From Paenibacillus selenitireducens (GTDB lineage: Bacteria > Bacillota > Bacilli > Paenibacillales > Paenibacillaceae), in assembly GCF_002021565.1 (NCBI RefSeq), contig NZ_MSZX01000005.1, positions 186,027-250,026 of the forward strand: DNA of 64,000 nt, in the 5' to 3' direction. Within the stretch, counting starts at the first letter, position 1, and the number at the start of each line of letters is the position of its first letter. The position numbers and the translations under genes were made by a program. Below the pieces are notes generated by a model. It had not been told where the DNA came from and ran no database searches. It worked only from the letters and a program-made list of their open reading frames with translations. Shown here piece after piece: positions 54,628 to 64,000 of this stretch.

Positions 54628-55776
54628 ATGAAGAAAATCGCTGTATTAGGGTCAACGGGATCTGTAGGGACACAGACATTGGATGTGATATCCCATGCAC
54701 CTGAACAATTTAGAGTGGAAGCTATGGCAGCAGGTAACAATGCTGCTTTATTTATAGAGCAAATCCATCAGTTTCAACCCAGAAAAGTCTCTATTGCAAC
54801 GAAAGAACTAGCGGATCACATTAAAGGTCAAATTCCAGCTGGGATTGAAGTGTATTATGGAGACGAAGGCTTAGTTGAAATTGCATCACAGACGGATGCG
54901 GATTTCGTGGTCACTGCTTTAGTGGGTAGTAAAGGCTTGGACTCAACATTGGCTGCGATCGAGGCAGGAAAGGATATTGGTCTAGCTAATAAAGAGACCC
55001 TCGTAACTGCGGGGCATATTGTAACATCTATGGTGAAGAAGCATGGTGTCACGATGTTGCCGATTGACAGTGAACATTCCGCTATCTTCCAATGTCTGAA
55101 TGGAGAATCCAAAGAGAATATTCAAAGGATAACAATTACCGCTTCCGGCGGATCTTTCCGTGACCGTACTCGTGCGGAGTTGGAAGGCGTAACGGTAGAA
55201 GAAGCGCTTCGACATCCGAATTGGTCTATGGGAGCTAAAATTACGATTGACTCGGCAACCATGGTGAATAAGGGTCTGGAAGTGATAGAGGCCCATTGGC
55301 TATTTGATTTGCCGTATGAGCAAATTGATACCTTGATCCACCCCGAGAGCATTATCCATTCATACGTGGAGTTTAAGGACACGAGTATCATTGCCCAACT
55401 CGGTAATCCTGACATGCGCGTCCCTATTCAATATGCGCTCACGTATCCCAACCGCGTGGCTTCACCATCAGAGCGGTTGAATTTGGCAAAGTTAGGTCAG
55501 CTTCATTTCCGTGAAATGGACTATGATCGCTATCCTTGTTTAAGAATGGCATTTGATTGTGGTAAAATAGGTGGGACAGCTCCTACGGTGTATAATGCAG
55601 CGAATGAGGTAGCCGTTGCACGTTTCTTGCAAGGTGAGATTACATTTCTTCAAATCGAGGATATTATCGCCTCGGCCTTAGACCGGCATGAAGTCATTTC
55701 ACTGCCATCACTGGAGCAAATTCAGGAGACGGATTCCCTTACACGTAGAATAGCTTCTGAAATTCGATTTCGATAA
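54628..55776 (+). CDS. dxr: 1-deoxy-D-xylulose 5-phosphate reductoisomerase
   Basis: 382 residues. The ATG follows [29 protein letters not shown] binds [18 protein letters not shown] and [10 protein letters not shown] hold metal and substrate ligands, and [27 protein letters not shown] is diagnostic. Second step of the MEP isoprenoid pathway, feeding UppS. An in-frame extension upstream lacks a binding site. Confidence 0.98.
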   Translation: MKKIAVLGSTGSVGTQTLDVISHAPEQFRVEAMAAGNNAALFIEQIHQFQPRKVSIATKELADHIKGQIPAGIEVYYGDEGLVEIASQTDADFVVTALVGSKGLDSTLAAIEAGKDIGLANKETLVTAGHIVTSMVKKHGVTMLPIDSEHSAIFQCLNGESKENIQRITITASGGSFRDRTRAELEGVTVEEALRHPNWSMGAKITIDSATMVNKGLEVIEAHWLFDLPYEQIDTLIHPESIIHSYVEFKDTSIIAQLGNPDMRVPIQYALTYPNRVASPSERLNLAKLGQLHFREMDYDRYPCLRMAFDCGKIGGTAPTVYNAANEVAVARFLQGEITFLQIEDIIASALDRHEVISLPSLEQIQETDSLTRRIASEIRFR

Positions 55777-55890
55777 CCATTTTAGGTTATGATAGAAGCA
55801 TAGAAAAAATTTGTGTCAATGCATTCTCTTGAACATGGACAGAGAATAATGTAATTTATATGGACATAGATGAAGGGAGGATGCTGTCAG

Positions 55891-57165
55891 TTGGAAATGA
55901 TTCAAGTTGTGTTTTTAACCGTGCTTGTCTTTTTTGTCCTTGTAACGATTCACGAATGGGGGCATTTCTATTTTGCGAAGCGAGCCGGGATCTTAGTTCG
56001 TGAATTTGCGATCGGCTTTGGTCCGAAAGTATTTTCTTTCAAGAAAAATGAAACTCGTTATACCCTTCGACTGCTTCCTCTAGGCGGATTTGTTCGAATG
56101 GCTGGTGAGGATCCTGAATTAGTACAGATTCAACCCGGTCAGACAATCGCAGTTCGTATGTCACAGGATCAGGTTACAAATCTTTATTTGGATCAATTGG
56201 ACCAGAGAAAGAATGTTGTTCGCGGTGTTGTTGAAGAGATTGATATCGAAGAGCACCTGTTCGTAACTTTGGACGTTGATGGTGAGATTCAGACGTTAGC
56301 GATTCACCCGCAAGCGATGATGGTGACCAAAGGACAAGAGACACAGATTGCTCCATACAATCGTCAGTTCGGCAGCAAAACAGTCGCTCAACGCGCTATG
56401 GCTATTTTTGCAGGTCCTCTGATGAACTTCTTCCTTGCCTTCGTCTTATTCGCTGCCTATATCATGATGGTAGGCGTACCTGAAGAGCATCCGACACATT
56501 TACAAATTGCACAAATTACAGAAGGTAAGCCGGCAGATCGCGCAGGATTGAAGCCAGGCGATGTTATTGATACGATCAACGGTACAGATATCGGGACGGA
56601 TTCCGAGCGCATGATTGAGATGATCGGGAAATCCACGAATAAACCGATGAACTGGACGATCACTCGCGATGGACAATCGATGAAAATTGTAGTTACTCCG
56701 GAGCTAATTGAAGGACAAGAAGGCGGAAAAGTAGGGATTGTACCGGTGACACCGATGCGGCCGGCCTCTTTTGTTGACACCATTAAGTATTCAGGTATCG
56801 CGATGAAAAATACGACGGTACGTATATTTGACGGATTCCGCATGTTGATCTTTGGCCAATTCAAATTAGACGATCTTGGCGGTCCTGTTCGTACATTCGA
56901 GGTGACAGGTCAAATTGCCAAGCAAGGTATCGAACAATTGACATCTTGGGCTGCAATCCTGAGTTTGTATCTGGGTATCTTCAACTTGCTGCCGATTCCA
57001 GCATTGGATGGAAGCAGATTGGTATTCCTGGGGATTGAAGCGATCAGAGGTCGCAAAGTCGATCCGAATCGAGAGAGCATGGTGCACATTATTGGGTTTG
57101 CCATGTTAATGCTACTCATGCTCGCGGTCACGTATAACGATATTTTACGATTGGTAAAAGGATAA
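55891..57165 (+). CDS. rseP: Site-2 protease RseP/RasP
   Basis: 424 residues. A TTG at 55891 lies ten bases after AAGGGAGG; an ATG at 55897 is an alternative. HEWGH in the first membrane helix is the zinc site; a PDZ domain covers about residues 205-275 (GKPADRAGLKPGDVIDTINGT); NLLPIPALDGSR in a later helix supplies the third ligand. It cleaves anti-sigma factors and signal peptide remnants within the membrane. Confidence 0.97.
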   Translation: MEMIQVVFLTVLVFFVLVTIHEWGHFYFAKRAGILVREFAIGFGPKVFSFKKNETRYTLRLLPLGGFVRMAGEDPELVQIQPGQTIAVRMSQDQVTNLYLDQLDQRKNVVRGVVEEIDIEEHLFVTLDVDGEIQTLAIHPQAMMVTKGQETQIAPYNRQFGSKTVAQRAMAIFAGPLMNFFLAFVLFAAYIMMVGVPEEHPTHLQIAQITEGKPADRAGLKPGDVIDTINGTDIGTDSERMIEMIGKSTNKPMNWTITRDGQSMKIVVTPELIEGQEGGKVGIVPVTPMRPASFVDTIKYSGIAMKNTTVRIFDGFRMLIFGQFKLDDLGGPVRTFEVTGQIAKQGIEQLTSWAAILSLYLGIFNLLPIPALDGSRLVFLGIEAIRGRKVDPNRESMVHIIGFAMLMLLMLAVTYNDILRLVKG

Positions 57166-57239
57166 TCGATGATTTTGTCGAAATAAATCATTCAAAAGAT
57201 AACTAGCTATAGCATTTCATGGGAGGCACTTGGATTCGT

Positions 57240-58679
57240 ATGTCTAAAGAGAAGCAGTTCGTAACAGAAATTACACCCCAGCAAGAAGATTTTTCACGCT
57301 GGTACATCGATGTGATTAAGAAAGCTGACCTAATGGATTATTCGCCAGTACGCGGATGTATCGTTTTCAAGCCAGACGGCTTTGAAATTTGGGAGCACAT
57401 GCAAGAAGAATTAAACCGCCGTTTCAAAGAAACGGGTCACCGGAATGCGTACTTCCCGATGTTTATTCCGGAGAGTTTCTTCCAGAAGGAAAAGGAACAC
57501 GTGGAAGGCTTTAACCCTGAATTACCTTGGGTTACGGAAGCAGGCGGAGAGAAGTTAGAAGAGCGTTTAGCGATTCGCCCGACTTCTGAGACGATGATTG
57601 GACATATGTATTCGAAATGGATTCAATCCTACCGTGACTTGCCGGTACTCATTAACCAATGGGCGAACGTAGTTCGTTGGGAGAAACGTACATTGCCATT
57701 CTTGCGTACAAGTGAGTTCTTGTGGCAAGAAGGTCATACAGCGCATGAAACAGAGGAAGAAGCACGTCAAGAGACGATGCAAATGCTAGAAATTTACCGT
57801 GAATTCGTAGAGAATTTTTTAGCGATTCCTGTTATAATGGGTGCTAAGACACCTTCGGAGCGTTTCGCCGGAGCTGTCGACACGTTCTCAATCGAAGCGA
57901 TGATGAAGGATGGACGTGCCGTACAAGCAGGGACTTCCCATTATCTTGGAACCAAATTCGCAGTAGCCTTCGATATCAAATATTTGAGTCGTGAAAATAA
58001 TTTGGAATATGTACACACCACTTCTTGGGGTGTAAGTACGAGACTTATCGGATCGATGATTATGGTACATGGCGATGATCGCGGATTGGTATTACCGCCG
58101 AAGGTAGCGCCGACACAAGTCATCATGATTCCGATTGGACCGCCAAAGACGCGTGAACAAGTGATTGGACGTACCGATGAATTATACAAAGAATTGAAAC
58201 AAGCGGGTATCCGTGTTCGCGTTGACGATCGTGCGGATGTAAGTCCAGGTTGGAAATTCAACGAATATGAAATGCGCGGTGTTCCATTACGCCTTGAACT
58301 GGGACCTCGTGATATGGAGAACGGTGTTGCCGTCCTTGTATCTCGTATCTCTGGGGAGAAACGCGTTGTTCAGCAAGCTAACTTGGTTGCTGAAGTGGAG
58401 AAAATGCTACAAGAAATTCATGATGATATGTTCGCACGTGCGAAGCAGTTCCGTGAAGAGAACTTCTCGTTCGTGGATACTTTAGATGAATTGAAGGCTT
58501 CGATGGAAGAGAAGCGCGGATTCTACCTTGCAGGCTGGTGTGGATCAGCTGCTTGCGAACAGCAAGTCAAGGAAGAGACAGGGGCAACTAGCCGTAACAT
58601 TCCATTCGAACCGCAAGTGAAGAAGGATACGTGTCTATGCTGTGGGGAGAAGGCAGAACACACCGTTGTATTTGCTAGA
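57240..58679 (+). CDS. proS: Prolyl-tRNA synthetase, archaeal/eukaryotic-type short form
   Basis: 479 to 482 residues depending on counting of the start; stop near 58688. The N-terminus EKQFVTEITPQQEDFSRWYIDVI, IRPTSETMIGHMYSKWIQSYRDLP and the anticodon domain are of the eukaryote/archaea-like type. The bacterial INS editing domain between motifs 2 and 3, present in B. subtilis ProS (about 564 residues), is missing. The C-terminal zinc-like domain has GWCGSAACE and CLCCGE and ends with tyrosine, as in that type. GGGAGG is 13 bases upstream, longer than usual. Confidence 0.95.
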
Positions 58680-58702
58680 GCGTACTAATTGAACTAACAT
58701 TT

Positions 58703-58771
58703 GAAAAGCTTCTCACGAAGAAACTCGATGATTCATCGATACCTCTTTTGCGGAAGCTTTTCGATTTTTTT
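58703..58771 (+). terminator. Rho-independent terminator after proS
   Basis: GAAAAGCTTC (58703-58712) pairs with GAAGCTTTTC (58753-58762); an inner TCGATGA/TCATCGA hairpin is present. Seven Ts follow near 58765. It lies just before polC, which starts 21 bases later. Confidence 0.8.
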
Positions 58772-58791
58772 AAGTTCTTAGGGGGAACAAA

Positions 58792-61700
58792 ATGAGTAAT
58801 TTGACGGAGAAAAGAAACCGGTTCGATGTGCTGTTGAAGCAGGCAGAAATTCCGAACAGCATGGTGGATGCTTATTTTACCGATGGTTATATTGATCGTG
58901 TGGAGACAAGCCGTACTAACCGAGAATGGACGATATTTATCCACCGGGATACGCTCTTGCCGTCACCTGCTTACCGAACTTTTGGTGTTCAAGTACGAGA
59001 GCGTATGTCGCATATTGCGAAGATCAAACTCGTTTTTGACTACGCGTCATCTGTGACCGTTGCAGAAATCGTAGAAGAATATTGGGGGTTATTCATCGAA
59101 TGGGTTCAGCGTGAAATTACATCCGTGAACGGTTGGATGAGTAAGGCGCAAATTGAGGTTGAAGATTCATTAATCATTGTGACGATGAGTGATGCCATGA
59201 CACTTGAACTCGCGCGGAAACGTCAAATTGATGAAGCCATTCAACGATTCTACGAGACCTATTTTTTGAAGACAGTTCGCGTCAAGCTGCAAGCTGGAGA
59301 ATTTAATGAGGTAGCTTATGAAGAGTTCCAGCAGAAGCTCGTTGTGGACCAACGTGAAGTCATTCAGCAGATGGTGAATAATATCGAGCAAGAAGATGAA
59401 GTTGAGGAGGATAACGGCGAAGCCGTGAAACTCCAGGTCGGTTATGAGATCAAAGAGCAAGCCGTGCCTATTCAACAGATTCAAGACGAAGAGAAGAAGA
59501 TTACGATTCAAGGGGCCATTTTTGGCCTTGATGTGAAGGAACTCCGTAATGGGAATACATTATATACGTATTATTTAACGGACTTTACAGACTCCTTGCA
59601 GATGAAAATGTTCGCGAAGACCAAAGAAGATGTTAAAATCATGAATTTGCTAGCGAACGGGAAATGGGTTAGAGCGCGCGGTAAAGTAGAATATGATCGC
59701 TTCATGCAGATTCCAGAACTCGTCATGATCCCTTCGGATCTTGTAGAAGTGAAATCACCGCCGGATCGGATGGATCATGCTAAAGAAAAACGTGTGGAAT
59801 TCCATCTGCATACCACGATGAGTACCATGGACGCCGTGAATTCGGTGGATGAATATATTAAATTAGCAGCCAAATGGGGACATAAGGCGATTGCGGTTAC
59901 AGACCATGGCAATGTGCAATGTTATCCGGAAGCAGCCAAAGCAGCGAAGAAACATGGCATTCAAATGATATATGGCCTGGAAGCCAATGTGGTGAACGAT
60001 GGTGTAGATATCGTGATGCAGCCGCAACCGATTGAGCTGAAGACGGCAACCTATGTTGTGTTTGACGTAGAGACCACAGGTCTTTCGGTAACAAGCAATA
60101 AAATTATTGAGCTTGCTGGTGTGAAAATGTGTGAAGGCCGCGAAATAGACCGGTTTGCGAAATTCATTAATCCGCATGAGAAAATTCCTTACAACATTAC
60201 GCAACTTACGAATATTACGGATGAAATGGTTCAGGACGCACCTGAGTTAGAACCCGTCATTCGTGAATTTATAGAGTTTGTAGGAGATTCCATTCTCGTC
60301 GCGCATAACGCGAGATTTGATATGGGGTTCATGCAAAAGGCGCTGAAGAAACTCGACATGCCTGTCATTACTAATCCTGTTCTTGATACCTTGGAACTTG
60401 CGAGATTGATTCATCCTAAATTGAAAAATCACCGTCTAAATACGTTAGCGGCTAAATATAAAGTTTCATTAGAGAATCATCACCGAGCGATTGACGACTC
60501 CATTGCCCTTGGCGGAATTCTCTACGGATTACTTCAGGATGCAGCAGAGCAGAAGAACATGACCATGTTGGATCGTCTGAACGATTATGTGGGCAATGAT
60601 TTATCCAATGTGCGCCCATTCCACTGCGGTATCTATGCATTAAATGATGTGGGCAAAAAAAATCTATTTAAACTCATTTCAATTTCGCATACGGACTATT
60701 TCAAACGTGTAGCTTGTATCCCACGCAGTAAATTAACCGAACATCGGGAGGGACTACTCGTCATCTCTGGTTGTGAGAAGGGCGAATTGTTTGAGACGGT
60801 TTTGAACAAAACGCTTGAAGAAGCCGAGGAAATCGCTCAATTTTATGATGTATTAGAAATTCAGCCTTTGACGATGTATATGCATCTCATAGAAAAAGGA
60901 CTTGTAGGGAGTCCGGGTCATATTGAACAAGCCATTCAGACAATCTGCCGTTTAGGTCAAAAGCTGGATAAACCCGTCATTGCAACGGGCAACGTCCATT
61001 ACCTGAATCCTAGAGATAAACTCTATCGCGATATTACGATTCACGGCATTACCGGATTTAGTCCGTTAAAAGATATTCGTAAACCGGATGCTCATTTACG
61101 GACAACAGATGAGATGCTTGAGGAATTTTTATTTTTGGGCAAAGAAAAGGCCTATGAGGTTGTCGTTACGAATACGATGGCATTGGCTGATCGATTTGAA
61201 GAGATCAAGATGTTCCCGGATAATCTATTCACCCCGATCATTGAAGGCGCGGATGAGGAAATTCGCGAGACATGCTACAGCACAGCGAAGGCCGTGTATG
61301 GTGAAGAATTGCCGGATGTCATTATTAAACGTTTAGAGAAAGAATTGGTCCCTATCATTAAGTTCGGATTTTCGGCCAACTATCTCATTTCCGAAAAACT
61401 CGTGAAGAAGTCGAATAAGGACGGGTATTTGGTAGGTTCACGGGGATCCGTAGGCTCGTCCGTTGTAGCGATGTTCCTGGGGATTTCTGAGGTTAACCCT
61501 TTGCCTCCGCATTACGTTTGTAAAAATAGCGAGTGCCGATATCACGAATGGTTCTTAGATGGCAGTGTCCCTAGTGGCTTTGATTTACCGAATAAAGTTT
61601 GCCCAAATTGCGGTCAACCCATGAAAGGCGATGGGCATGATATTCCGTTTGAGACATTCTTAGGGTTTAAAGGGGATAAGGTTCCCGATATCGATTTGAA

Positions 61701-63108
61701 CTTCTCTGGTGATTATCAACCTATAGCGCATAACTTTACGAAGGAGATGTTCGGAGAGAAAAATGTATTCCGAGCAGGAACCATTGGTACGGTTGCGGAG
61801 AAAACGGCGTTCGGTTTTGCCAAGAAATATGAAGAGGATCATCACAAAAAATGGCGTGGAGCAGAGTTGAATCGTCTTGCCAATGGCTGTACAGGGGTTA
61901 GACGGAGTACGGGTCAGCATCCAGGCGGTATTGTGGTTGTTCCTGATTATATTGATGTTGAAGATGTTACCCCTGTCCAATTTCCTGCGGATGATGTGAA
62001 TGCCGAGTGGAAGACGACACACTTTGATTACCATGCCTTCGAGGCGAACTTACTGAAGCTCGATATTCTGGGGCATGATGATCCGACAATGATGAGAATG
62101 CTGCAGGATTTAACGGGTGTGGATCCTACCAGTATTCCAATGAACGATCCGAAGGTCATGAGTTTATTCAGCTCTACGGATGCGCTAGGTGTAAGACCTG
62201 ATCAGATCCGCACACCCGTCGCAACATATGGTATTCCGGAGATGGGTACGAAATTCGTGCGTCAGATGTTAATTGAAGCGAAACCTTCCACATTTGCCGA
62301 CTTACTTCAGATTTCGGGGTTATCCCATGGAACCGGTGTATGGCTAGGGAATGCACAAGATTTAATCAAGAACGGAACCTGTTCGATCAAGACCGTAATT
62401 GGTTGTCGTGACGAGATCATGCTCTTCTTAATTTATAAAGCAGGGATGGATGCCGGGCTTGCCTTCAAAATTACGGAGAACGTTCGTAAAGGTAAAGGTC
62501 TGTCCGATGAATGGATTCAAGAGATGAAGAATTGTAAAGTTCCGCAATGGTATATTGATTCTTGCCTGAAAATTCAATACATGTTTCCGAAAGCCCATGC
62601 TGCAGCCTATGTTATTTCCGCAGTACGTTGTGCTTACTATAAGATTTATCATCCCATCGCTTTCTATGCTACCTACTTCTCGGTGCGCGGTGCGGATTTT
62701 GATCTTGATGTATTGTGCAAAGGATATGATGCGATTCAGAAGATGATCACGGAGATTGAAGCGAAAGGCTTCCAAGCAACGCCGAAAGAAAAAGGAAGCT
62801 TATCCATCTTAGAGATGGCGCTAGAAATGACAGCTCGAGGTTTCTCTTTCAAACCGATTGATATCTACCGTTCGGATGCGACGAAATTTATCGTGGACGG
62901 CGATTCATTAATTCCGCCGTTCGCTGCGATTCAAGGGATTGGGGAGAATGCGGCCAAGGGAATAGCGGCGGCGAAAGACCAAGGCGAGTTCTTATCCATT
63001 GAAGATTTCCAAATGCGTTCCAAAGCAAGTAAGACGATCGTAGAGGTGCTAACGCAAATGGGTTGTTTCCGAGGATTGCCAGAGAGTAATCAATTGTCAC
63101 TGTTCTAA
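58792..63108 (+). CDS. polC: DNA polymerase III alpha subunit, PolC type
   Basis: 1438 residues, matching B. subtilis PolC. Order: N-terminal domain, OB domain near residues 235-330, first half of PHP (RVEFHLHTTMSTMDAVNS), inserted DEDD exonuclease from about residue 420 (VVFDVETTGLSVTSNKIIELAG), second PHP half, and polymerase core with PDIDLNFSGDYQ and GTIGTVAEKTAFGFAKKY. A four-cysteine zinc motif (CKNSECRYHEW ... CPNCGQ) sits in the core. It is the leading-strand replicative polymerase with proofreading. The ATG follows TAGGGGG. Confidence 0.98.
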   Translation: MSNLTEKRNRFDVLLKQAEIPNSMVDAYFTDGYIDRVETSRTNREWTIFIHRDTLLPSPAYRTFGVQVRERMSHIAKIKLVFDYASSVTVAEIVEEYWGLFIEWVQREITSVNGWMSKAQIEVEDSLIIVTMSDAMTLELARKRQIDEAIQRFYETYFLKTVRVKLQAGEFNEVAYEEFQQKLVVDQREVIQQMVNNIEQEDEVEEDNGEAVKLQVGYEIKEQAVPIQQIQDEEKKITIQGAIFGLDVKELRNGNTLYTYYLTDFTDSLQMKMFAKTKEDVKIMNLLANGKWVRARGKVEYDRFMQIPELVMIPSDLVEVKSPPDRMDHAKEKRVEFHLHTTMSTMDAVNSVDEYIKLAAKWGHKAIAVTDHGNVQCYPEAAKAAKKHGIQMIYGLEANVVNDGVDIVMQPQPIELKTATYVVFDVETTGLSVTSNKIIELAGVKMCEGREIDRFAKFINPHEKIPYNITQLTNITDEMVQDAPELEPVIREFIEFVGDSILVAHNARFDMGFMQKALKKLDMPVITNPVLDTLELARLIHPKLKNHRLNTLAAKYKVSLENHHRAIDDSIALGGILYGLLQDAAEQKNMTMLDRLNDYVGNDLSNVRPFHCGIYALNDVGKKNLFKLISISHTDYFKRVACIPRSKLTEHREGLLVISGCEKGELFETVLNKTLEEAEEIAQFYDVLEIQPLTMYMHLIEKGLVGSPGHIEQAIQTICRLGQKLDKPVIATGNVHYLNPRDKLYRDITIHGITGFSPLKDIRKPDAHLRTTDEMLEEFLFLGKEKAYEVVVTNTMALADRFEEIKMFPDNLFTPIIEGADEEIRETCYSTAKAVYGEELPDVIIKRLEKELVPIIKFGFSANYLISEKLVKKSNKDGYLVGSRGSVGSSVVAMFLGISEVNPLPPHYVCKNSECRYHEWFLDGSVPSGFDLPNKVCPNCGQPMKGDGHDIPFETFLGFKGDKVPDIDLNFSGDYQPIAHNFTKEMFGEKNVFRAGTIGTVAEKTAFGFAKKYEEDHHKKWRGAELNRLANGCTGVRRSTGQHPGGIVVVPDYIDVEDVTPVQFPADDVNAEWKTTHFDYHAFEANLLKLDILGHDDPTMMRMLQDLTGVDPTSIPMNDPKVMSLFSSTDALGVRPDQIRTPVATYGIPEMGTKFVRQMLIEAKPSTFADLLQISGLSHGTGVWLGNAQDLIKNGTCSIKTVIGCRDEIMLFLIYKAGMDAGLAFKITENVRKGKGLSDEWIQEMKNCKVPQWYIDSCLKIQYMFPKAHAAAYVISAVRCAYYKIYHPIAFYATYFSVRGADFDLDVLCKGYDAIQKMITEIEAKGFQATPKEKGSLSILEMALEMTARGFSFKPIDIYRSDATKFIVDGDSLIPPFAAIQGIGENAAKGIAAAKDQGEFLSIEDFQMRSKASKTIVEVLTQMGCFRGLPESNQLSLF

Positions 63109-63141
63109 AGGGATTCAGCGATATAGCTTACATGGCGCTAC

Positions 63142-63170
63142 TTGTCATAAAGAGGTGCGTATGTTATAAT
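63142..63170 (+). promoter_or_regulatory. Sigma-A promoter for the rimP-nusA operon
   Basis: TTGTCA (63142-63147), 17-base spacer and perfect TATAAT (63165-63170). Transcription would start near 63177, giving a leader of about 130 bases containing a strong hairpin. Confidence 0.88.
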
Positions 63171-63205
63171 TTTTTGGTAATGATGATGATATAACTGTCG
63201 CGAAG

Positions 63206-63239
63206 AAGAGTGGGGAAACCCACTCTTTACCTTTTGGTA
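63206..63239 (+). ncRNA. Structured leader of rimP: tetraloop hairpin
   Basis: AAGAGTGGG and CCCACTCTT form a perfect 9-bp stem capped by a GAAA tetraloop (63206-63227). It is followed at once by TACC-TTTT-GGTA (63228-63239). The hairpin is near the expected transcript 5' end. It could stabilise the message or mediate feedback by NusA, encoded downstream; that role is inference. Confidence 0.6.
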
Positions 63240-63305
63240 TATAGCTTTTTAGGTGTGTCATTCCATTTAATGTGCAGAGCAAGGCAATTTGAGGAGGTAA
63301 CAAGC

Positions 63306-63779
63306 TTGAGTACACCGAAGATTAAATCGGTCGTGGAGCAAATGGTGCAACCGTACTTAGACGAAAATGGGTTTGAACTTGTAGATGTTGAGTATGTGAA
63401 GGAAGGCAGCAACTATTTCTTGCGTTTATTTGTCGATAAAGAAGGCGGCATCGATATTGAGGAATGTGGCTTGATCAGCGAATATTTAAGTCTGCAGCTT
63501 GATGATAATGACCCTATTCCAGAAGCCTATTTCTTAGAGGTTTCATCGCCTGGTGCAGAAAGACCTTTGAAAAAGCCTGAGGATGTATACAAGGCAATCG
63601 ACAAGAACGTCTATGTGACTACATATGAGCAAATTGACGGTACCAAGGAATTTGAAGGCACGCTGCTTTCATTCGATGGTGAGGAAATGGTGATTGAAGC
63701 CGTCAATAAAGGAAGAAAGTCGAAAAAGACGATTCCTTATGCGAAGGTTGCAAGCGCAAGATTAAGCATTATGTTCTAA
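63306..63779 (+). CDS. rimP: Ribosome maturation factor RimP
   Basis: 157 residues from a TTG with GAGGAGGT seven bases upstream; an in-frame extension before it runs through the leader hairpin and is rejected. VEYVKEGSNYFLRLFVDKEGGIDIEEC and YFLEVSSPGAERPLK are the RimP hallmarks. It helps 30S maturation. Known as YlxS in B. subtilis; followed by nusA. Confidence 0.97.
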   Translation: MSTPKIKSVVEQMVQPYLDENGFELVDVEYVKEGSNYFLRLFVDKEGGIDIEECGLISEYLSLQLDDNDPIPEAYFLEVSSPGAERPLKKPEDVYKAIDKNVYVTTYEQIDGTKEFEGTLLSFDGEEMVIEAVNKGRKSKKTIPYAKVASARLSIMF

Positions 63780-63822
63780 CAACAATTATAAGTGATGGGT
63801 TGAAAGGGGGAGCTATTCCACA

Positions 63823-64000
63823 ATGAGTATGGAGTTTATTGAAGCATTAAATGAGATTGAACGTGAAAAAGGGATTAGCAAGGATATCCTGTTTGAGGCC
63901 ATCGAGGCAGCTTTGATTTCAAGTTACAAACGTAACTTTAATACAGCACAGAATGTTCGTGTGGACATGAACCGCCACAATGGTGTCATCAAAGTGTTTG
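63823..64000 (+). CDS. nusA: Transcription factor NusA, 3' end outside window
   Basis: The first 59 codons of NusA. MSMEFIEALNEIEREKGIS and LFEAIEAALISSYKRNFN are the N-terminal RNA polymerase-binding domain. The ATG follows GAAAGGGGGAGC, and the gene lies 43 bases after rimP. NusA affects pausing, termination and antitermination. Confidence 0.95.
   Translation, partial: MSMEFIEALNEIEREKGISKDILFEAIEAALISSYKRNFNTAQNVRVDMNRHNGVIKVF

Noticed and set aside
57166-57239. T-box riboswitch before proS
   Set aside because: The gap is only about 75 bases with no room for a T-box and no terminator before the gene.
63210-63305. N-terminal extension of RimP by 32 residues
   Set aside because: It would translate the leader hairpin and has no binding site, while TTG 63306 has GAGGAGGT at good distance and gives the usual family length.

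Overview
The window reads as a chromosomal segment of a low-to-mid GC, motile, Gram-positive endospore-former lineage organism, most likely Paenibacillus or a close relative. The evidence is the gene order (sucCD-dprA-topA-trmFO-hslVU-codY, then the long fla/che operon, then rpsB-tsf-pyrH-frr-uppS-cdsA-dxr-rseP-proS-polC-rimP-nusA, as in Bacillus), strong AGGAGG-type ribosome binding sites with frequent GTG/TTG starts, CodY, FliY, CheC/CheD and PolC, together with a short archaeal-type ProS and a short EF-Ts, which differ from B. subtilis. This is inference from protein content; no database was searched.

Bases 1 to about 6200 are accessory and partly decayed. They hold the end of a kptA gene, three small genes (25 aa, a DUF4177 protein, 53 aa), a broken 7TM-DISM-type sensor fragment, a BlaI-type repressor with a BlaR1-like M56 membrane protease behind three GACTA-N6-TAGTC operators, an orphan solute-binding lipoprotein behind a perfect TGTGA-N6-TCACA Fnr/CRP-type site, and a scar where two truncated P-loop genes meet head-on. 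A comM/yifB gene on the minus strand separates this from the core.

Bases 8100 to 18080 are housekeeping: succinyl-CoA synthetase, DprA, topoisomerase I, TrmFO, the HslVU protease and CodY. XerC, which sits between trmFO and hslV in B. subtilis, is absent here.

Bases 18327 to about 49721 form one co-directional flagellum/chemotaxis supercluster with many 4-8 base stop/start overlaps: rod and basal body (flgBC, fliEFG), export apparatus (fliHIJ, fliOPQR, flhBA), hook (fliK, flgD, flgE), motor and switch (swrD, fliLMY, cheY), placement (flhFG), chemotaxis core (cheBAWCD), and sigD. Five less known genes lie at its end: a 2-TM protein before sigD, then FapA-like, a 105-aa hydrophilic protein, SwrB-like and MltG-like proteins. 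Bases 49750 to the end carry translation, isoprenoid/phospholipid and replication genes, with two well supported sigma-A type promoters (before rpsB and before rimP-nusA).

I found no complete undescribed system. The observations most worth checking are the Fnr-type site, the triple BlaI operator with a non-penicillin-binding sensor, the truncated-gene junction, the HslV start codon that decides its nucleophile, the GC-rich hairpin before swrD, repeat-expanded linkers in FliY and FlgD, and the rimP-nusA leader hairpin.
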